Assembly (NCBI RefSeq): GCF_024662235.1
Contig: NZ_CP096276.1
Span: 5,084,001 to 5,148,000, forward strand
Origin: Pimelobacter simplex
Lineage (GTDB): Bacteria; Actinomycetota; Actinomycetes; Propionibacteriales; Nocardioidaceae
Direction of reading: 5' to 3'
DNA length: 64,000 nt
Below, piece after piece: positions 31,500 to 40,849 of this stretch. Under the pieces are notes generated by a model. The model ran no database searches. It had not been told where the DNA came from and saw only the letters and a program-made list of their open reading frames with translations. Both the position numbers and the translations under genes were made by a program. Numbering within the stretch: the stretch's first letter is position 1; each line of letters starts with the position of its first letter.

Positions 31500-32135
31500 C
31501 TACGCCTCGCAGCCGGGCACGGACGTGGTCGCCGGCTCCCAGGCGAAGCCGTCGGGGTCGGTGGCCGCGGTCGTCCCGCCGCGCAGCGACAGGCGGTGGG
31601 CGCCGGTGCCGTCGATGGGCACCCCGGCGTCCTTGGCGAGCGCCTTGCGGCTGAGCAGGCCGAGGGTGACGGGACCGGAGCCGGGCTCGAACTCGACGTA
31701 CTTGCGGCCGAAGCTCTTGGCCACCCCGAACCCGCGCTCGGTGTAGAACCGCTTGGTCGCGAGCACGTCGTCGGCGCCGATGAGCAGCACCACGCTCTCG
31801 TAGGTACGGCGGACCGGGCCGGTGTTCTTCTTGGAGGCGCTGACGACCTTCCAGATCGCGCCGTCGGGCGCGCGGAGCACGCCGCCGTAGCCCCAGAAGG
31901 ACTTCGTCACCGGCTTGATCACCTCGGCGCCGGCGGCGATCGCGGACTCCGCGAGGGCGTCGACGTCGGCCGGCTGGGCCAGGGTCAGGGAGACGTGGAA
32001 GCCGCGGAATCCCGAGGTCGGGCTGTCGCCGGCGCGGACCTCGACGGGCAGGCCGGGCCCGAAGGCCTGGTCGTAGAAGGCACGGGCGGCGGCCGGGTCG
32101 GTCGCCTCGATGATCAGGGTGTCGATGTGGCTCAT
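31500..32135 (-). CDS. VOC (glyoxalase/bleomycin resistance) family protein
   Basis: 211 residues with two beta-alpha-beta-beta-beta units. The first is at about 1-105 (HIDTLIIEATDPAAARAFY, FWGYGGVLRAPDGAIWKV) and the second at about 110-211 (SVVLLIGADDVLATKRFYTERG, ATDPDGFAWE). The fold is used by glyoxalases, dioxygenases and isomerases. No dioxygenase-type metal triad is obvious, so the activity is unknown. It is convergent with the aldo/keto reductase. Confidence 0.8.
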   Translation of the reverse strand: MSHIDTLIIEATDPAAARAFYDQAFGPGLPVEVRAGDSPTSGFRGFHVSLTLAQPADVDALAESAIAAGAEVIKPVTKSFWGYGGVLRAPDGAIWKVVSASKKNTGPVRRTYESVVLLIGADDVLATKRFYTERGFGVAKSFGRKYVEFEPGSGPVTLGLLSRKALAKDAGVPIDGTGAHRLSLRGGTTAATDPDGFAWEPATTSVPGCEA

Positions 32136-32206
32136 GTCCCTGACGCTAGGTCCGCGGGCACGGGGGGTGCTTCTCGATTCCTGACCGGATCGGGCAGGCT
32201 GGGCGC

Positions 32207-33580
32207 GTGCGCACGGGTGACGTGTCCTTCTGGTGGGCCGACCACGGCCGGTCCGAGCCGAGCGACGTCCTCGACGGCGATGCCGTCGCCGACGTCGTGG
32301 TGGTCGGGGCCGGCTACACGGGGCTCTGGACGGCCTACTACCTCGCCGGGCTGCGGCCCGACCTCGACATCCGGGTGGTCGAGCAGCGCTTCGCCGGGTA
32401 CGGCGCGTCCGGCCGCAACGGCGGCTGGCTCTCGGCGTCGGTGACCGGCGGCCTCGACGGCTACGCGCGGACCCACCCGCGCCCCGACGTCGCGCGCTTC
32501 CAGCTCGCCATGAACGACGCCGTCGGCGAGGTGATCGGGGTCGCCGAGCGGCACGCCATCGACGCGGAGATCCGCCAGGGCGGCACGCTGCTCGTCGCGC
32601 GCAACGCCGCGCAGGAGGAGCGGGCGCGGACGTTCGCGGCCTTCGGCGAGCGCTGGCCCGAGGTCGGCGTCCAGGTGCTGACGGCCGACGCGGCGGCGGA
32701 GCGGGTACGCGTGGCCGGCACCCGGTCGGCGGTCTGGGAGCCGCACTGCGCGCGGATCCACCCCGCCAAGCTGGCCGCCGGGCTGGCCCGGGTGGTGCGC
32801 GAGCGGGGCGTCCGGATCCACGAGGGGACGACGGTGCGCGTGATCGCGCCCGGCCGGGTCGAGACCGACCGCGGCGTGGTGCGGGCCCGGCAGGTGATCC
32901 GCGCGACCGAGGGGTTCACCGCGAACCTGGCGGGCGAGCGGCGTACCTGGGTGCCGATGAACTCCTCGATGATCGTCACCGAGCCGCTGCCCGAGGACGC
33001 CTGGGCGGCGATCGGGTGGGAGCACTTCGACACGCTCGAGGACTTCGCGCACGTCTACTCCTACGCCCAGCGCACCGCCGACGGCCGGATCGCGATCGGC
33101 GGGCGCGGCAACCCCTACCGCTACGGCTCGCAGACCGACAACGACGGCGACATCGACCCCCGGACGGTCGCGCACCTGTGGGAGATCCTCGTCTCCTGGT
33201 TCCCGGCGCTGGCCGACGTACCGGTGGCGCACGGGTGGAGCGGCGTCCTCGGCGTCCCGCGCAACTGGCGCGCCACCGTCGGGTACGACGCCGCGCGCGG
33301 CCTCGGCTGGGCCGGCGGCTACGTCGGCACCGGCGTCACCGCCGCCAACCTCGCCGGCCGGACCCTCGCCGACCTCGTGGCCGGCGAGCGGACCGACCGC
33401 ACGACGCTGCCCTGGGTCGACCAGCGGGCGCGGCGCTGGGAGCCGGAACCCCTGCGCTGGCTGGGGATCCACGGTCTCTACCGGGCCTACGGGCTCGCCG
33501 ACCGGATCGAGGCGCGCGGGGCACGGCGTACCTCGGTGATCGCGCGGGTGGCCGACCGGGTCAGCGGCCGGGTCTCCTAG
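32207..33580 (+). CDS. FAD-dependent amine/amino-acid oxidoreductase (DAO family)
   Basis: 457 residues starting at GTG. N-terminal FAD motif VVVGAGYTGLWTAYYLA near residues 30-46, then ASGRNGGWLS, typical of DAO/PuuB-like oxidases. The C-terminal part has the second FAD contact AGGYVGTGVTAANLAGRTLADL. The likely reaction is oxidation of an amine or N-methyl compound with release of H2O2, or use as a dehydrogenase. The neighbours do not reveal the substrate. Confidence 0.85.
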   Translation: MRTGDVSFWWADHGRSEPSDVLDGDAVADVVVVGAGYTGLWTAYYLAGLRPDLDIRVVEQRFAGYGASGRNGGWLSASVTGGLDGYARTHPRPDVARFQLAMNDAVGEVIGVAERHAIDAEIRQGGTLLVARNAAQEERARTFAAFGERWPEVGVQVLTADAAAERVRVAGTRSAVWEPHCARIHPAKLAAGLARVVRERGVRIHEGTTVRVIAPGRVETDRGVVRARQVIRATEGFTANLAGERRTWVPMNSSMIVTEPLPEDAWAAIGWEHFDTLEDFAHVYSYAQRTADGRIAIGGRGNPYRYGSQTDNDGDIDPRTVAHLWEILVSWFPALADVPVAHGWSGVLGVPRNWRATVGYDAARGLGWAGGYVGTGVTAANLAGRTLADLVAGERTDRTTLPWVDQRARRWEPEPLRWLGIHGLYRAYGLADRIEARGARRTSVIARVADRVSGRVS

Positions 33581-33583
33581 GCC

Positions 33584-34453
33584 TCAGGCCGGCAGCCGGT
33601 AGGCCGCCCGGGTGTTGTCGGCGAAGAACCGCGCGCTCTCCTCGGGCGTCGCCACCGACTGCACCAGCGGCACGATCGCGCGCAGCAGGTCGGCGTGCCC
33701 GACGTGGAGCGAGTCGATGGGCATGTTGGAGCCGAACAGCAGCCGGTCCCAGCCCCACGCCGCGACCGCGCCGTCGAGCCACGGGCGGACGGTGTCGGCG
33801 GTGACGCTGGGCAGCACCATGCCGAGCCCGGAGAACTTGCAGACCCAGTCGGTGCCCGCGGCGACCTCGCGCATCGACGCGGCCCACGCGGCGAGGCCCT
33901 CGGGGCTGACGTCGTGGGGCGTCCCGAGGTGCTCCAGGACGACGGACAGTCCCGGCCGCTGCGCCAGCACGTCGACCCACGCGGGCAGCGAGCCCGGCGA
34001 GGCGACCAGGTCGAAGACCAGCCCGCGCTCGTCGAGCCAGTCGAGCAGCACCGGGGTCGCGGGGGAGTCCGGCTCGAGCGCGCCGTAGACGCGGGCTCCG
34101 CGGAAGCGCTCGTACGCCGCCTGCTGGTCGAGGTGCGCCACCAGCTCGGCGGCCGGCAGCTGTGGGTCGACGGTGCCGATCGTGACCGCGGGGACGTCCG
34201 CGGCCGACAGCTCGTCCTCCAGCCAGCGCGCCTCGTCGAGGTAGGCGTGCGGCGCGGTCGCCGCCGAGACGTGCACGAGCCCGGCGAGGGTGACGCCCGG
34301 GTGGTGCGCGGCGTAGTCGGCGTACCGGTGCCGGTCGAGGAGCCAGGGGCTCGCCGCGTGCTCGGCGAAGGCGCGCAGACCCGGGTACCAGGGGTGGGCC
34401 GCGGGATCCCAGAGGTGGGCGTGGGCGTCGACGATCGTCGGGGTGGTGCTCAT
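33584..34453 (-). CDS. Amidohydrolase-2 family TIM-barrel hydrolase
   Basis: 289 residues. The metal-binding HxH is His11 and His13 in DAHAHLWDP. A further His lies in the strand VVLEHLG, and the GSNMP/D motif near the C-terminus (LLFGSNMPIDS) supplies the catalytic Asp. PF04909-type members hydrolyse lactones or decarboxylate ring-cleavage products. It is next to an SDR in the same direction, 39 bases apart, suggesting a dehydrogenase-lactonase pair for a sugar- or ring-derived lactone. Confidence 0.85.
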   Translation of the reverse strand: MSTTPTIVDAHAHLWDPAAHPWYPGLRAFAEHAASPWLLDRHRYADYAAHHPGVTLAGLVHVSAATAPHAYLDEARWLEDELSAADVPAVTIGTVDPQLPAAELVAHLDQQAAYERFRGARVYGALEPDSPATPVLLDWLDERGLVFDLVASPGSLPAWVDVLAQRPGLSVVLEHLGTPHDVSPEGLAAWAASMREVAAGTDWVCKFSGLGMVLPSVTADTVRPWLDGAVAAWGWDRLLFGSNMPIDSLHVGHADLLRAIVPLVQSVATPEESARFFADNTRAAYRLPA

Positions 34454-34492
34454 GGTGGGGGCTCCTCGGGCTGGTGGGGGTCAGTTCGGGGT

Positions 34493-35227
34493 TCAGTGCA
34501 TGGTCAGGCCGCCGCTGACGCTGAGCGTCTGGCCGGTCACGTAGGCGGCGTCGGGACTGCTGAGCCAGGCGATCGCCGCGGCGACGTCGTCCGGCTCGGC
34601 GAGGCGGCGGCTGGGGATCGCGGCGACGAGCTTGTCCAGCATGGCCTGCTTGCCGGCCATGTGCTCGTCGACCATCCGTCCGCGGACAGGTCCCGGGCAC
34701 ACCACGTTGACGGTGATCCCGTCGCGCGCGTGCTCGCGGGCCAGCGACTTGGCCAGCCCGAGCAGACCCGCCTTGCTCGCGGCGTACGCCGCCTCGTGGG
34801 CGGCGCCGGCCCGCGCACTGTCCGAGGCGACGTAGACGATCCGCGGGTGGGCGGCGCCGGCCAGCGCCGGCAGCAACGCCTGGGTCAGCAGCATCGGCCC
34901 GTGCAGGTTGACCCGGTGCAGGAGCTCCCAGGTGCCGGGCACGTCGTCCACGAACCGGCCGACGGAGGCGACACCGGCGCACGAGACGAGCGCCGCCGGG
35001 CTCTGCGCGGCGGCCCGCTCGGCGAGCGCCCGCACGGAGGCGTCGTCGGCCAGGTCGACGTACGCGGCCTCGGCGTGCTCGCCCAGCTCGTCGGCGCGCT
35101 CCTGCGCGGCCGGCAGGTCGACGTCGGCGAGCAGGACCCGCCAGCCGTCGGCGTGCAGCCGTGCGGCGGTGGCCGCTCCGACGTCGCCGGCGGCGCCGGT
35201 GACCACAGCGAGAGGGCAGGGCATCAT
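34493..35227 (-). CDS. Short-chain dehydrogenase/reductase
   Basis: 244 residues. NAD(P) motif TGAAGDVGAATA near residue 10, an Asp after strand two (LLADVDLP, suggesting NAD preference), catalytic Ser in VYVASDS, and YAASK (Tyr and Lys). It ends GQTLSVSGGLTMH. The first ATG directly abuts a 30-bp palindrome, and a second in-frame ATG follows at once. It is divergent from a TetR gene that probably represses it. Confidence 0.9.
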   Translation of the reverse strand: MMPCPLAVVTGAAGDVGAATAARLHADGWRVLLADVDLPAAQERADELGEHAEAAYVDLADDASVRALAERAAAQSPAALVSCAGVASVGRFVDDVPGTWELLHRVNLHGPMLLTQALLPALAGAAHPRIVYVASDSARAGAAHEAAYAASKAGLLGLAKSLAREHARDGITVNVVCPGPVRGRMVDEHMAGKQAMLDKLVAAIPSRRLAEPDDVAAAIAWLSSPDAAYVTGQTLSVSGGLTMH

Positions 35228-35228
35228 G

Positions 35229-35258
35229 TCTCGACCGTAGCGATCGCTACGGTCGAGA
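35229..35258. promoter_or_regulatory. 30-bp perfect palindrome, TetR operator candidate
   Basis: A perfect palindrome centred between 35243 and 35244 with core GTAGCGATCGCTAC and outer arms TCTCGACC/GGTCGAGA. It begins one base upstream of the SDR start codon. A degenerate copy (GTGCGATCGCTACG) lies at 35292-35305, just before the TetR start, so the repressor probably controls both itself and the SDR-hydrolase pair. Confidence 0.8.
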
Positions 35259-35313
35259 TCAACATCGCCCGGGGAGATGCCGCGACGAGCGGTGCGATCG
35301 CTACGCTGACGCC

Positions 35314-35901
35314 ATGAGCGCGCGCCCCGTCTCCGCGCGGCGCCGCCAGATCCTCGACGCCGCCGCTCCGCTGTTCGCCGAGCACGGCGTCGCGGCGACC
35401 TCCGTGCGCGACATCGCGAGCGCCGCCGACCTCAAGTCCGGCAGCCTCTACCACCAGTTCGCGGCCAAGGAGGAGATCGCCGGCGAGATCGTCGCGGCCT
35501 ACGTCGACGAGCTCGCCGCGGCGTACGACGCCGAGGTGGCCGGCGCCCGGACCGGAGCCGAGCGCGTCGTCGGTCTCATCCGCGCCTCCCTGCGCGTGAT
35601 GCACCGCCACCCCCACGCGACCCAGATCTACGAGCGCGATGCCGCGCTGCTCCGCGATGCCGGCACGCCGCCGCGGCTGCGCGAGATCACCAACGGCCTG
35701 CAGGAGTCCTGGCTGGCCAGCCTGCGCGACGGGATGGCCGACGGGTCGGTGCGGGCGGGGCTCGACGTGCGGGTCGCGTTCCGGTTGATCCGGGACGGGT
35801 TGTGGCTGACCGTGCGGTGGTACGAGCCGTCGGAGATCTATCCGCTGGAGCGGCTCGAGGACGAGTGCATCGCGCTCTACCTGGCGGGCATCCGGTCCTA
35901 G
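35314..35901 (+). CDS. TetR family transcriptional regulator
   Basis: 195 residues. The helix-turn-helix at about 8-55 reads RRRQILDAAAPLFAEHG, SVRDIASAADLKSGSLYHQFAAKEEI. The helical effector domain ends EDECIALYLAGIRS. The SLYHQF variant and the C-terminal IRDGLWLTVRWYEP stretch resemble regulators of acyl-CoA or ring degradation, but the ligand is unknown. It is divergent from the SDR-amidohydrolase pair, across the long palindrome. Confidence 0.9.
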   Translation: MSARPVSARRRQILDAAAPLFAEHGVAATSVRDIASAADLKSGSLYHQFAAKEEIAGEIVAAYVDELAAAYDAEVAGARTGAERVVGLIRASLRVMHRHPHATQIYERDAALLRDAGTPPRLREITNGLQESWLASLRDGMADGSVRAGLDVRVAFRLIRDGLWLTVRWYEPSEIYPLERLEDECIALYLAGIRS

Positions 35902-35913
35902 AGCACACCGGGC

Positions 35914-36753
35914 CTAGAGCACCGGGCGCAGCGCGGTGATCGCCTCGGCGACCTCCTCCGGTGCGTCGAGGGCGAGGAGGGTCCGGGCGCCGGGGACCTC
36001 GCGGAGGTCCGTGCCGACGGCCCGGGCCAGGCGGCGGCCGAGAGCAGGGCGGAAGCAGCGGTCGGCCATGCCCCAGAGCACCTCGATCGGGATGTCGACG
36101 TCGGCGAGCCGGTGGGTCGCGTCGTCGAGTCGTTCCGGGTCGACCGCGCGGAGGAAGGCGATCAGGTCGCGCCGGACGGCCGGGTCGGTCCGCGCCGGGC
36201 GGAGCCAGTCCCGGGTCAGGGTGGGGTCGAGGTGGCGGGAGAGCAGGCCGTAGCCGAGCCACGAGTGGCGCAGCGGGGTCCACCTCATCGCGGTCGCGAC
36301 GAGGACGGCGAGCCGCTCGACGCGCAGGGCGGCGAGGATCGCGTTGAGCGGGAAGGGCGGGAACGTCGTGAAGGCGTCGCAGTTGATGAGCAGGGCGCTG
36401 GAGACGCGCGGCTCGCCGCCGGTGATCACGAACTGGGTCAGCGCGCCGCCGGTGTCGTTGCCGACCAGGCAGACGTCGGTGAGGTCGAGCCGGTCCAGGA
36501 AGTCGCGCACCATCTGGGCCACGCCCTCGGGCGAGCGGTCCGCGTCGGGGTGCAGCGGCGCGACGTGGGCGCCGAGGGGCCAGTCCGGGGCATAGCTGCG
36601 GACGCCGCGGGCGGCGAGCAGCTCGCCGACGTTGGTCCAGAGCCGGCCGTCGGTGAGCACCGGGTGCAGGAACACGACGGGATGGGCAGTGGAGGATCGG
36701 GGTCCCCAGGTCCGATACTTCAACGGACCCGCGGGCAGCTCGATCGTGTGCAT
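35914..36753 (-). CDS. Alpha/beta hydrolase with aspartate nucleophile (haloalkane-dehalogenase-like)
   Basis: 279 residues. The nucleophile elbow is GNDTGG with Asp100 in place of Ser, as in haloalkane dehalogenases and epoxide hydrolases. The oxyanion segment is FLHPVLTD, and a helical cap is rich in Arg. The usual general-base His near the C-terminus is not obvious: the expected GHF/GHW position reads GARTLLALD. The enzyme may therefore be altered or inactive. I chose the ATG with GGAGGAG eight bases before it; an upstream TTG lies inside that ribosome site. Confidence 0.75.
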   Translation of the reverse strand: MHTIELPAGPLKYRTWGPRSSTAHPVVFLHPVLTDGRLWTNVGELLAARGVRSYAPDWPLGAHVAPLHPDADRSPEGVAQMVRDFLDRLDLTDVCLVGNDTGGALTQFVITGGEPRVSSALLINCDAFTTFPPFPLNAILAALRVERLAVLVATAMRWTPLRHSWLGYGLLSRHLDPTLTRDWLRPARTDPAVRRDLIAFLRAVDPERLDDATHRLADVDIPIEVLWGMADRCFRPALGRRLARAVGTDLREVPGARTLLALDAPEEVAEAITALRPVL

Positions 36754-36781
36754 GAGGCTCTCCTCCAATTTACCGACGCGC

Positions 36782-36800
36782 TGTATGTAAGTTACGAACA
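36782..36800. promoter_or_regulatory. TetR operator candidate between hydrolase and TetR gene
   Basis: TGTATGTAAGTTACGAACA, a 19-base imperfect palindrome with perfect GTAA-G-TTAC core and TGT/ACA ends. It lies 29 bases upstream of the hydrolase start and 12 bases upstream of the divergent TetR start. The AT-rich spacer is unlike its GC-rich surroundings. Confidence 0.65.
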
Positions 36801-36812
36801 GATAGTAGGTAA

Positions 36813-37418
36813 ATGACGAGGCGCAGGCAAGCAGACCGCACGGCGGCGACCCGCGGCGCGCTCATCGCGGCGGCTCGGGAGCAGTTCGCGGCGGCGGGAT
36901 TCGCGGGCACCGGTCTCGAGGCGGTGAGCGTGGCGGCCGGCGTCAGCCGGGGGGCGGCGTACCACCAGTTCGGGAGCAAGCTCGAGCTCTTCGCCGCCGT
37001 CCTGGTCGAGGTCGAGGCGGGCATCGCGGACCGGATCGCCGTCGCCGCGCTGGCGGGTGAGGACCTGGGCTTCCAGGCCGTCCTGCGCCGCGCGATGACG
37101 GCATGGCTGGACGAGTGCAGCGCCCAGGACGTCCAGCGGATCCTGCTGGTGGACGGCCCGTCGGTCCTGGGCTGGTCCCGGTGGCGCGAGCTGCTGCAGC
37201 CCTACGCCCTGACGCTCGTCGAGCAGCTGCTGGCCACCGCGATCGAGAACGGCGAGCTGCCGGCGCTGCCGGTCCGCGCCCTGGCCCACACGCTGGTCGC
37301 GGTGGCCGACGAGGCCGCGTTGGTCGTGGCGACGTCCGAGCACCCGGAGGCTTCTCGCGAGGAGATGCTCCGGGTGCTGGACGCCCTGGTCGCCGGACTC
37401 AGCCGGCCGTCGCCCTGA
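36813..37418 (+). CDS. TetR family transcriptional regulator
   Basis: 201 residues. Helix-turn-helix at about 12-58 ([45 protein letters not shown]). The C-terminal domain carries [18 protein letters not shown], common in one actinobacterial TetR subgroup. It probably represses the divergent Asp-nucleophile hydrolase through the palindrome in the spacer. Its 3' end overlaps the end of copA on the other strand by 20 bases. Confidence 0.9.
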   Translation: MTRRRQADRTAATRGALIAAAREQFAAAGFAGTGLEAVSVAAGVSRGAAYHQFGSKLELFAAVLVEVEAGIADRIAVAALAGEDLGFQAVLRRAMTAWLDECSAQDVQRILLVDGPSVLGWSRWRELLQPYALTLVEQLLATAIENGELPALPVRALAHTLVAVADEAALVVATSEHPEASREEMLRVLDALVAGLSRPSP

Positions 37419-39672
37419 ACCTGCGCAGCCGCAGGCTGTTGGAGACCACGAACACCGACGAGAACGCCATCGCGGCGCCCGCGAGCATCGGGTTCAGCAG
37501 GCCGGCGGCGGCCAGCGGCAGGGCGGCCACGTTGTAGGCGAACGCCCAGAACAGGTTGCCCTTGATCGTGGCGAGGGTGCGGCGCGAGAGCCGGATCGCG
37601 TCGACCGCGACCTGGAGGTCGCCGCGGACCAGCGTGAGGTCGCTGGCCTCGATCGCCACGTCGGTGCCGGTGCCCATGGCCAGGCCGAGGTCGGCCTGGG
37701 CGAGCGCGGCGGCGTCGTTGACACCGTCGCCGACCATGGCGACGACCTTGCCCTCGCCCTGGAGGCGCTTGACGACGTCGACCTTGTCGGCCGGGAGCAC
37801 GTCGGCGATGACGTCGGCGTCGGCGATCCCGACCTCGGCGGCGACGGTCCGGGCCACGACGGCGTTGTCGCCGGTGAGCAGGACCGGGCGCAGGCCGAGC
37901 TCGCGCAGTTGGGCGATGGCGGTGGCCGAGGTCGGCTTGATCGCGTCCGCGACCACGACGACCCCGCGGGCCTGGCCGTCCCAGCCCACCGCGACCGCCG
38001 TACCGCCGGTGCGCTGGGCCTCCTCGAGCGCCGCGGTCAGCTCGGGGGAGAGGTGCTGGGACCACTCCTCCAGGAGCCGCGGCCGCCCCACGAGTACGGC
38101 GTGGCTGGCGTCCCCGTCGAGCAGGACGCCCTGGACCCCGAGGCCCTCGACGTTGGCGAAGTCCTCGACGGCGGGCAGCGGGCCGGCCTCGCGGGCCGCG
38201 TCGGCGATCGCCCGGGCGATGGGGTGCTCCGAGGCGTCCTCGAGAGCCCCGGCGAAGCGCAGCACCTCGGCGGCGTCCTCACCCGCGCCGGCGACCACGT
38301 CGCGCAGCGTCATCTTGCCGGTGGTCACCGTGCCGGTCTTGTCGAGGACGACGGTGTCGACCGCGCGGGTCGACTCCAGCACCTCGGGGCCCTTGATCAG
38401 GATGCCGAGCTGGGCGCCGCGTCCGGTGCCGACCATGAGGGCGGTCGGCGTGGCCAGGCCCAGCGCGCACGGGCAGGCGATGATGAGGACGGCGACCGCG
38501 GCGGTGAACGCCGCCGCGAGACCGTTGCCCGTCCCGAGCCAGAAGCCGAGGGTGCCGGCCGCGAGCACGATGACGATCGGCACGAAGATGCCGGAGATCC
38601 GGTCGGCCAGGCGCTGGACCTGGGCCTTGCCGTTCTGGGCGTCCTCGACGAGCCGGGCCATCTGGGCGAGCTGGGTGTCGCCGCCGACCCGGGTGGCCCG
38701 GACGACGAGCCGGCCGCCCGCGTTGACGGTCGCGCCGACCACCGGGTCGCCCACGCCGACCTCGACCGGCACGGACTCGCCGGTGAGCATCGAGGCGTCG
38801 ACCGCCGAGGAGCCGCGCTCGACGACCCCGTCGGTCGCGATCTTCTCGCCCGGCCGTACGACGAACAGGTCGTCGACCTTCAGGTCCGCCACCGCGATCT
38901 TGGTCTCGGTGACGCCGTCGGGCCCGAGCACCGCGACCTCCTTGGCGCCCAGCTCGAGCAGCGCCTTGAGCGCCGCCCCGGCCCGCCGCTTCGAGCGCTG
39001 CTCGAAGTAGCGCCCGGCCAGGATGAACGTCGTGACGCCCGCCGCGGCCTCCAGGTAGATGTTGCCGCTGCCGTCGCTGCGCTCGATGGTGAGCTCGAAC
39101 GGGTGGGTCATCCCGGTCACGCCGGCGGTGCCCCAGAACAGCGCGTAGAGCGACCAGCCCAGCGCGGCGAGCGTGCCGAGCGAGATCAGCGTGTCCATGG
39201 TCGAGGTGCCGTGGCGCAGGTTGGTCCAGGCCGCCTTGTGGAACGGCCAGGCCCCCCACACCACGACCGGCGCGGCCAGCGTCAGCGAGAGCCACTGCCA
39301 GTAGTCGAACTGCAGCGCCGGGACCATCGCCATCGCGATGACCGGGACGCTGAGCACGGCCGAGATCACCAGCCGCTGGCGCAGCGGGCGGATCGGGTCC
39401 TGCTCGTCCGCGCCGCCCGCACCCTCGGCACCGCCGTCGGCGGCCGGGGGCTTGGGCAGCGCGGCGCCGTAGCCGGCCGACTCGACGGCCGCCACCAGGG
39501 CGTCGGTCGTGACGGTGTCGGCGTAGGTCACCTTGGCCTTCTCGGTCGCGTAGTTGACCGTGGCGGTGACGCCCTCGAGCTTGTTGAGCTTGCGCTCGAT
39601 CCGGTTGGCGCAGGACGCGCAGGTCATGCCGGTGAGGGCGAGCTCGACCTGGTTCTCAGTGTGCGTGTCCAC
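37399..39672 (-). CDS. copA: Copper-exporting P1B-type ATPase
   Basis: 757 residues. An N-terminal heavy-metal domain (GMTCASC, Cys18 and Cys21) precedes eight expected membrane helices. The actuator motif is LTGESVPV, the metal-transport motif is [11 protein letters not shown] (CPC, about residue 400), the phosphorylation motif is DKTGT (about 445), and the hinge is [10 protein letters not shown]. It pumps cytosolic Cu(I) outwards. Start GTG with GGAGAG; it overlaps the upstream secreted-protein gene by 17 bases. It is the last gene of the csoR-copZ-copA operon. Confidence 0.96.
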   Translation of the reverse strand: MDTHTENQVELALTGMTCASCANRIERKLNKLEGVTATVNYATEKAKVTYADTVTTDALVAAVESAGYGAALPKPPAADGGAEGAGGADEQDPIRPLRQRLVISAVLSVPVIAMAMVPALQFDYWQWLSLTLAAPVVVWGAWPFHKAAWTNLRHGTSTMDTLISLGTLAALGWSLYALFWGTAGVTGMTHPFELTIERSDGSGNIYLEAAAGVTTFILAGRYFEQRSKRRAGAALKALLELGAKEVAVLGPDGVTETKIAVADLKVDDLFVVRPGEKIATDGVVERGSSAVDASMLTGESVPVEVGVGDPVVGATVNAGGRLVVRATRVGGDTQLAQMARLVEDAQNGKAQVQRLADRISGIFVPIVIVLAAGTLGFWLGTGNGLAAAFTAAVAVLIIACPCALGLATPTALMVGTGRGAQLGILIKGPEVLESTRAVDTVVLDKTGTVTTGKMTLRDVVAGAGEDAAEVLRFAGALEDASEHPIARAIADAAREAGPLPAVEDFANVEGLGVQGVLLDGDASHAVLVGRPRLLEEWSQHLSPELTAALEEAQRTGGTAVAVGWDGQARGVVVVADAIKPTSATAIAQLRELGLRPVLLTGDNAVVARTVAAEVGIADADVIADVLPADKVDVVKRLQGEGKVVAMVGDGVNDAAALAQADLGLAMGTGTDVAIEASDLTLVRGDLQVAVDAIRLSRRTLATIKGNLFWAFAYNVAALPLAAAGLLNPMLAGAAMAFSSVFVVSNSLRLRRFRATAG

Positions 39673-40594
39673 TGCTCTCTCCGGACTCCTGGGGCTGGCC
39701 CTTCCCCGTCCCGCCGGCGGTGACGGTGAAGGCCGCGGTGCGGACGACGCCGTCGTGCTGGAAGTCGAGGTAGAGGTGGTAGGTCCCGGGGCTCGGGACC
39801 GCGGTGTGGAAGACGACGTCGGGGCCGGGCTTCGTCGTACCGTCGCCGGGCTCGCCGTCCGGGTGGACGTGGAGGTAGGCGAGGTCGCCGCTGCGCAGCG
39901 CGACCAGGTGGCCGTAGGCGCCGAGGTAGGGCTGCAGGTCGGTGACCGGCGCGCCGTCCTTGGTGACGCTCAGCGTGAGCCGGGCGTCGGCGCCGGCGGA
40001 CAGGTCGCCGTCGAGGGTGACCTCGTAGCCGTCGACCGTGACCGTGCGGTTGTCCGGTGCGGGCGGGACCGGCGTGTAGTCGCCGGCGACGCCGAGGTCG
40101 GCGCCGAGGGTGAGCGCGTCGGCCCCGGTCGCCTTGAAGTCGGCGAAGAGCCGCCAGGTGCCCGGCGTCAGGTCGAGGTCGATGGTCCACACGCCGTCGG
40201 CGAGCCGGGGGTGCACGTGCTGGAAGCCGCTGAAGTCACGCCGTACGGCGATCAGGTGCAGCTGCTTCTCGTGCTGCTCGTCGTACGCCGTCACGGGGGC
40301 GCCGTCGGGACCGGTGATGGTGAACCGCACCGGGACGTCGCGCCCGGCGGGCGCGCGGTCGTCGGCGAGGGTGAGGGTGTAGCCGTTCTGCGAGGTCATG
40401 AGTCCTCCTGGGATCTCGGACGTCGTCTCGCCGGCCTGCTGCTCCGAGGGACCCGCGGTCGTGTCGGCGGCGTGCGTGTCGTGGCCCGCCGGCTCCGCGT
40501 CGACCGGGCCGATGGCCCGGCCGGCGAGGAGGGCGATGCCGAACACGGCCGCGGCGACCGCGGCGAAGCCGGCGAGTCGGGTCGGGGTGTTCAT
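39656..40594 (-). CDS. Membrane-anchored protein with two HVHP-type repeats, copper-operon member
   Basis: 312 residues. One N-terminal membrane helix (residues 8-26) is followed by an outer part and a His-containing tail (SGHAH). The outer part holds two similar beta-rich units. Each has a HL(I/V)A(V/L)R strand, then HVHP (QHVHPRLAD about residue 125; LHVHPDGE about 240), then a PGT(W/Y)-x-L(Y/F) turn. This internal duplication with HxH pairs is suited to binding copper outside the membrane. Its position between copZ and copA supports a role in copper handling. No established name is known to me. Confidence 0.75.
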   Translation of the reverse strand: MNTPTRLAGFAAVAAAVFGIALLAGRAIGPVDAEPAGHDTHAADTTAGPSEQQAGETTSEIPGGLMTSQNGYTLTLADDRAPAGRDVPVRFTITGPDGAPVTAYDEQHEKQLHLIAVRRDFSGFQHVHPRLADGVWTIDLDLTPGTWRLFADFKATGADALTLGADLGVAGDYTPVPPAPDNRTVTVDGYEVTLDGDLSAGADARLTLSVTKDGAPVTDLQPYLGAYGHLVALRSGDLAYLHVHPDGEPGDGTTKPGPDVVFHTAVPSPGTYHLYLDFQHDGVVRTAAFTVTAGGTGKGQPQESGESSGHAH

Positions 40595-40797
40595 GCGAGC
40601 TGGTAGCCGGCCTCCTCGACGGCGGCCTTGACGGCGGTCTCGTCGAGGGGGGCGGCGCTGATGATCGTGACCGCACCGGTGGGCAGGTCGACCGCGACGT
40701 TCTCGACGCCGGCGATCTCCTGCACCTCCTCGGTGACGGAGGCGACGCAGTGGCCGCAGGTCATGCCGGTGACGGTGAAGGTCTGGGTGGTGCTCAT
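40591..40797 (-). CDS. copZ: CopZ-like copper chaperone (heavy-metal-associated domain)
   Basis: 68 residues, a single HMA domain. Copper is held by Cys14 and Cys17 in TGMTCGHC. The end GYQLA is typical. It should carry Cu(I) to CopA or to CsoR. Ribosome site GAGGACA. The stop overlaps the next start (ATGA), so the operon is translated as a unit. The proposed start is the ATG at 40797; longer reading upstream would run into the csoR spacer. Confidence 0.93.
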   Translation of the reverse strand: MSTTQTFTVTGMTCGHCVASVTEEVQEIAGVENVAVDLPTGAVTIISAAPLDETAVKAAVEEAGYQLA

Positions 40798-40849
40798 CGG
40801 AGATGTCCTCTCGGTGGTGGGGATGTCGTGCGGTGATCGGGGCGGTCGG

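Noticed and set aside
36754..36768. TTG start adding five residues to the Asp-nucleophile hydrolase
   Set aside because: The codons lie inside the GGAGGAG ribosome site of the downstream ATG.
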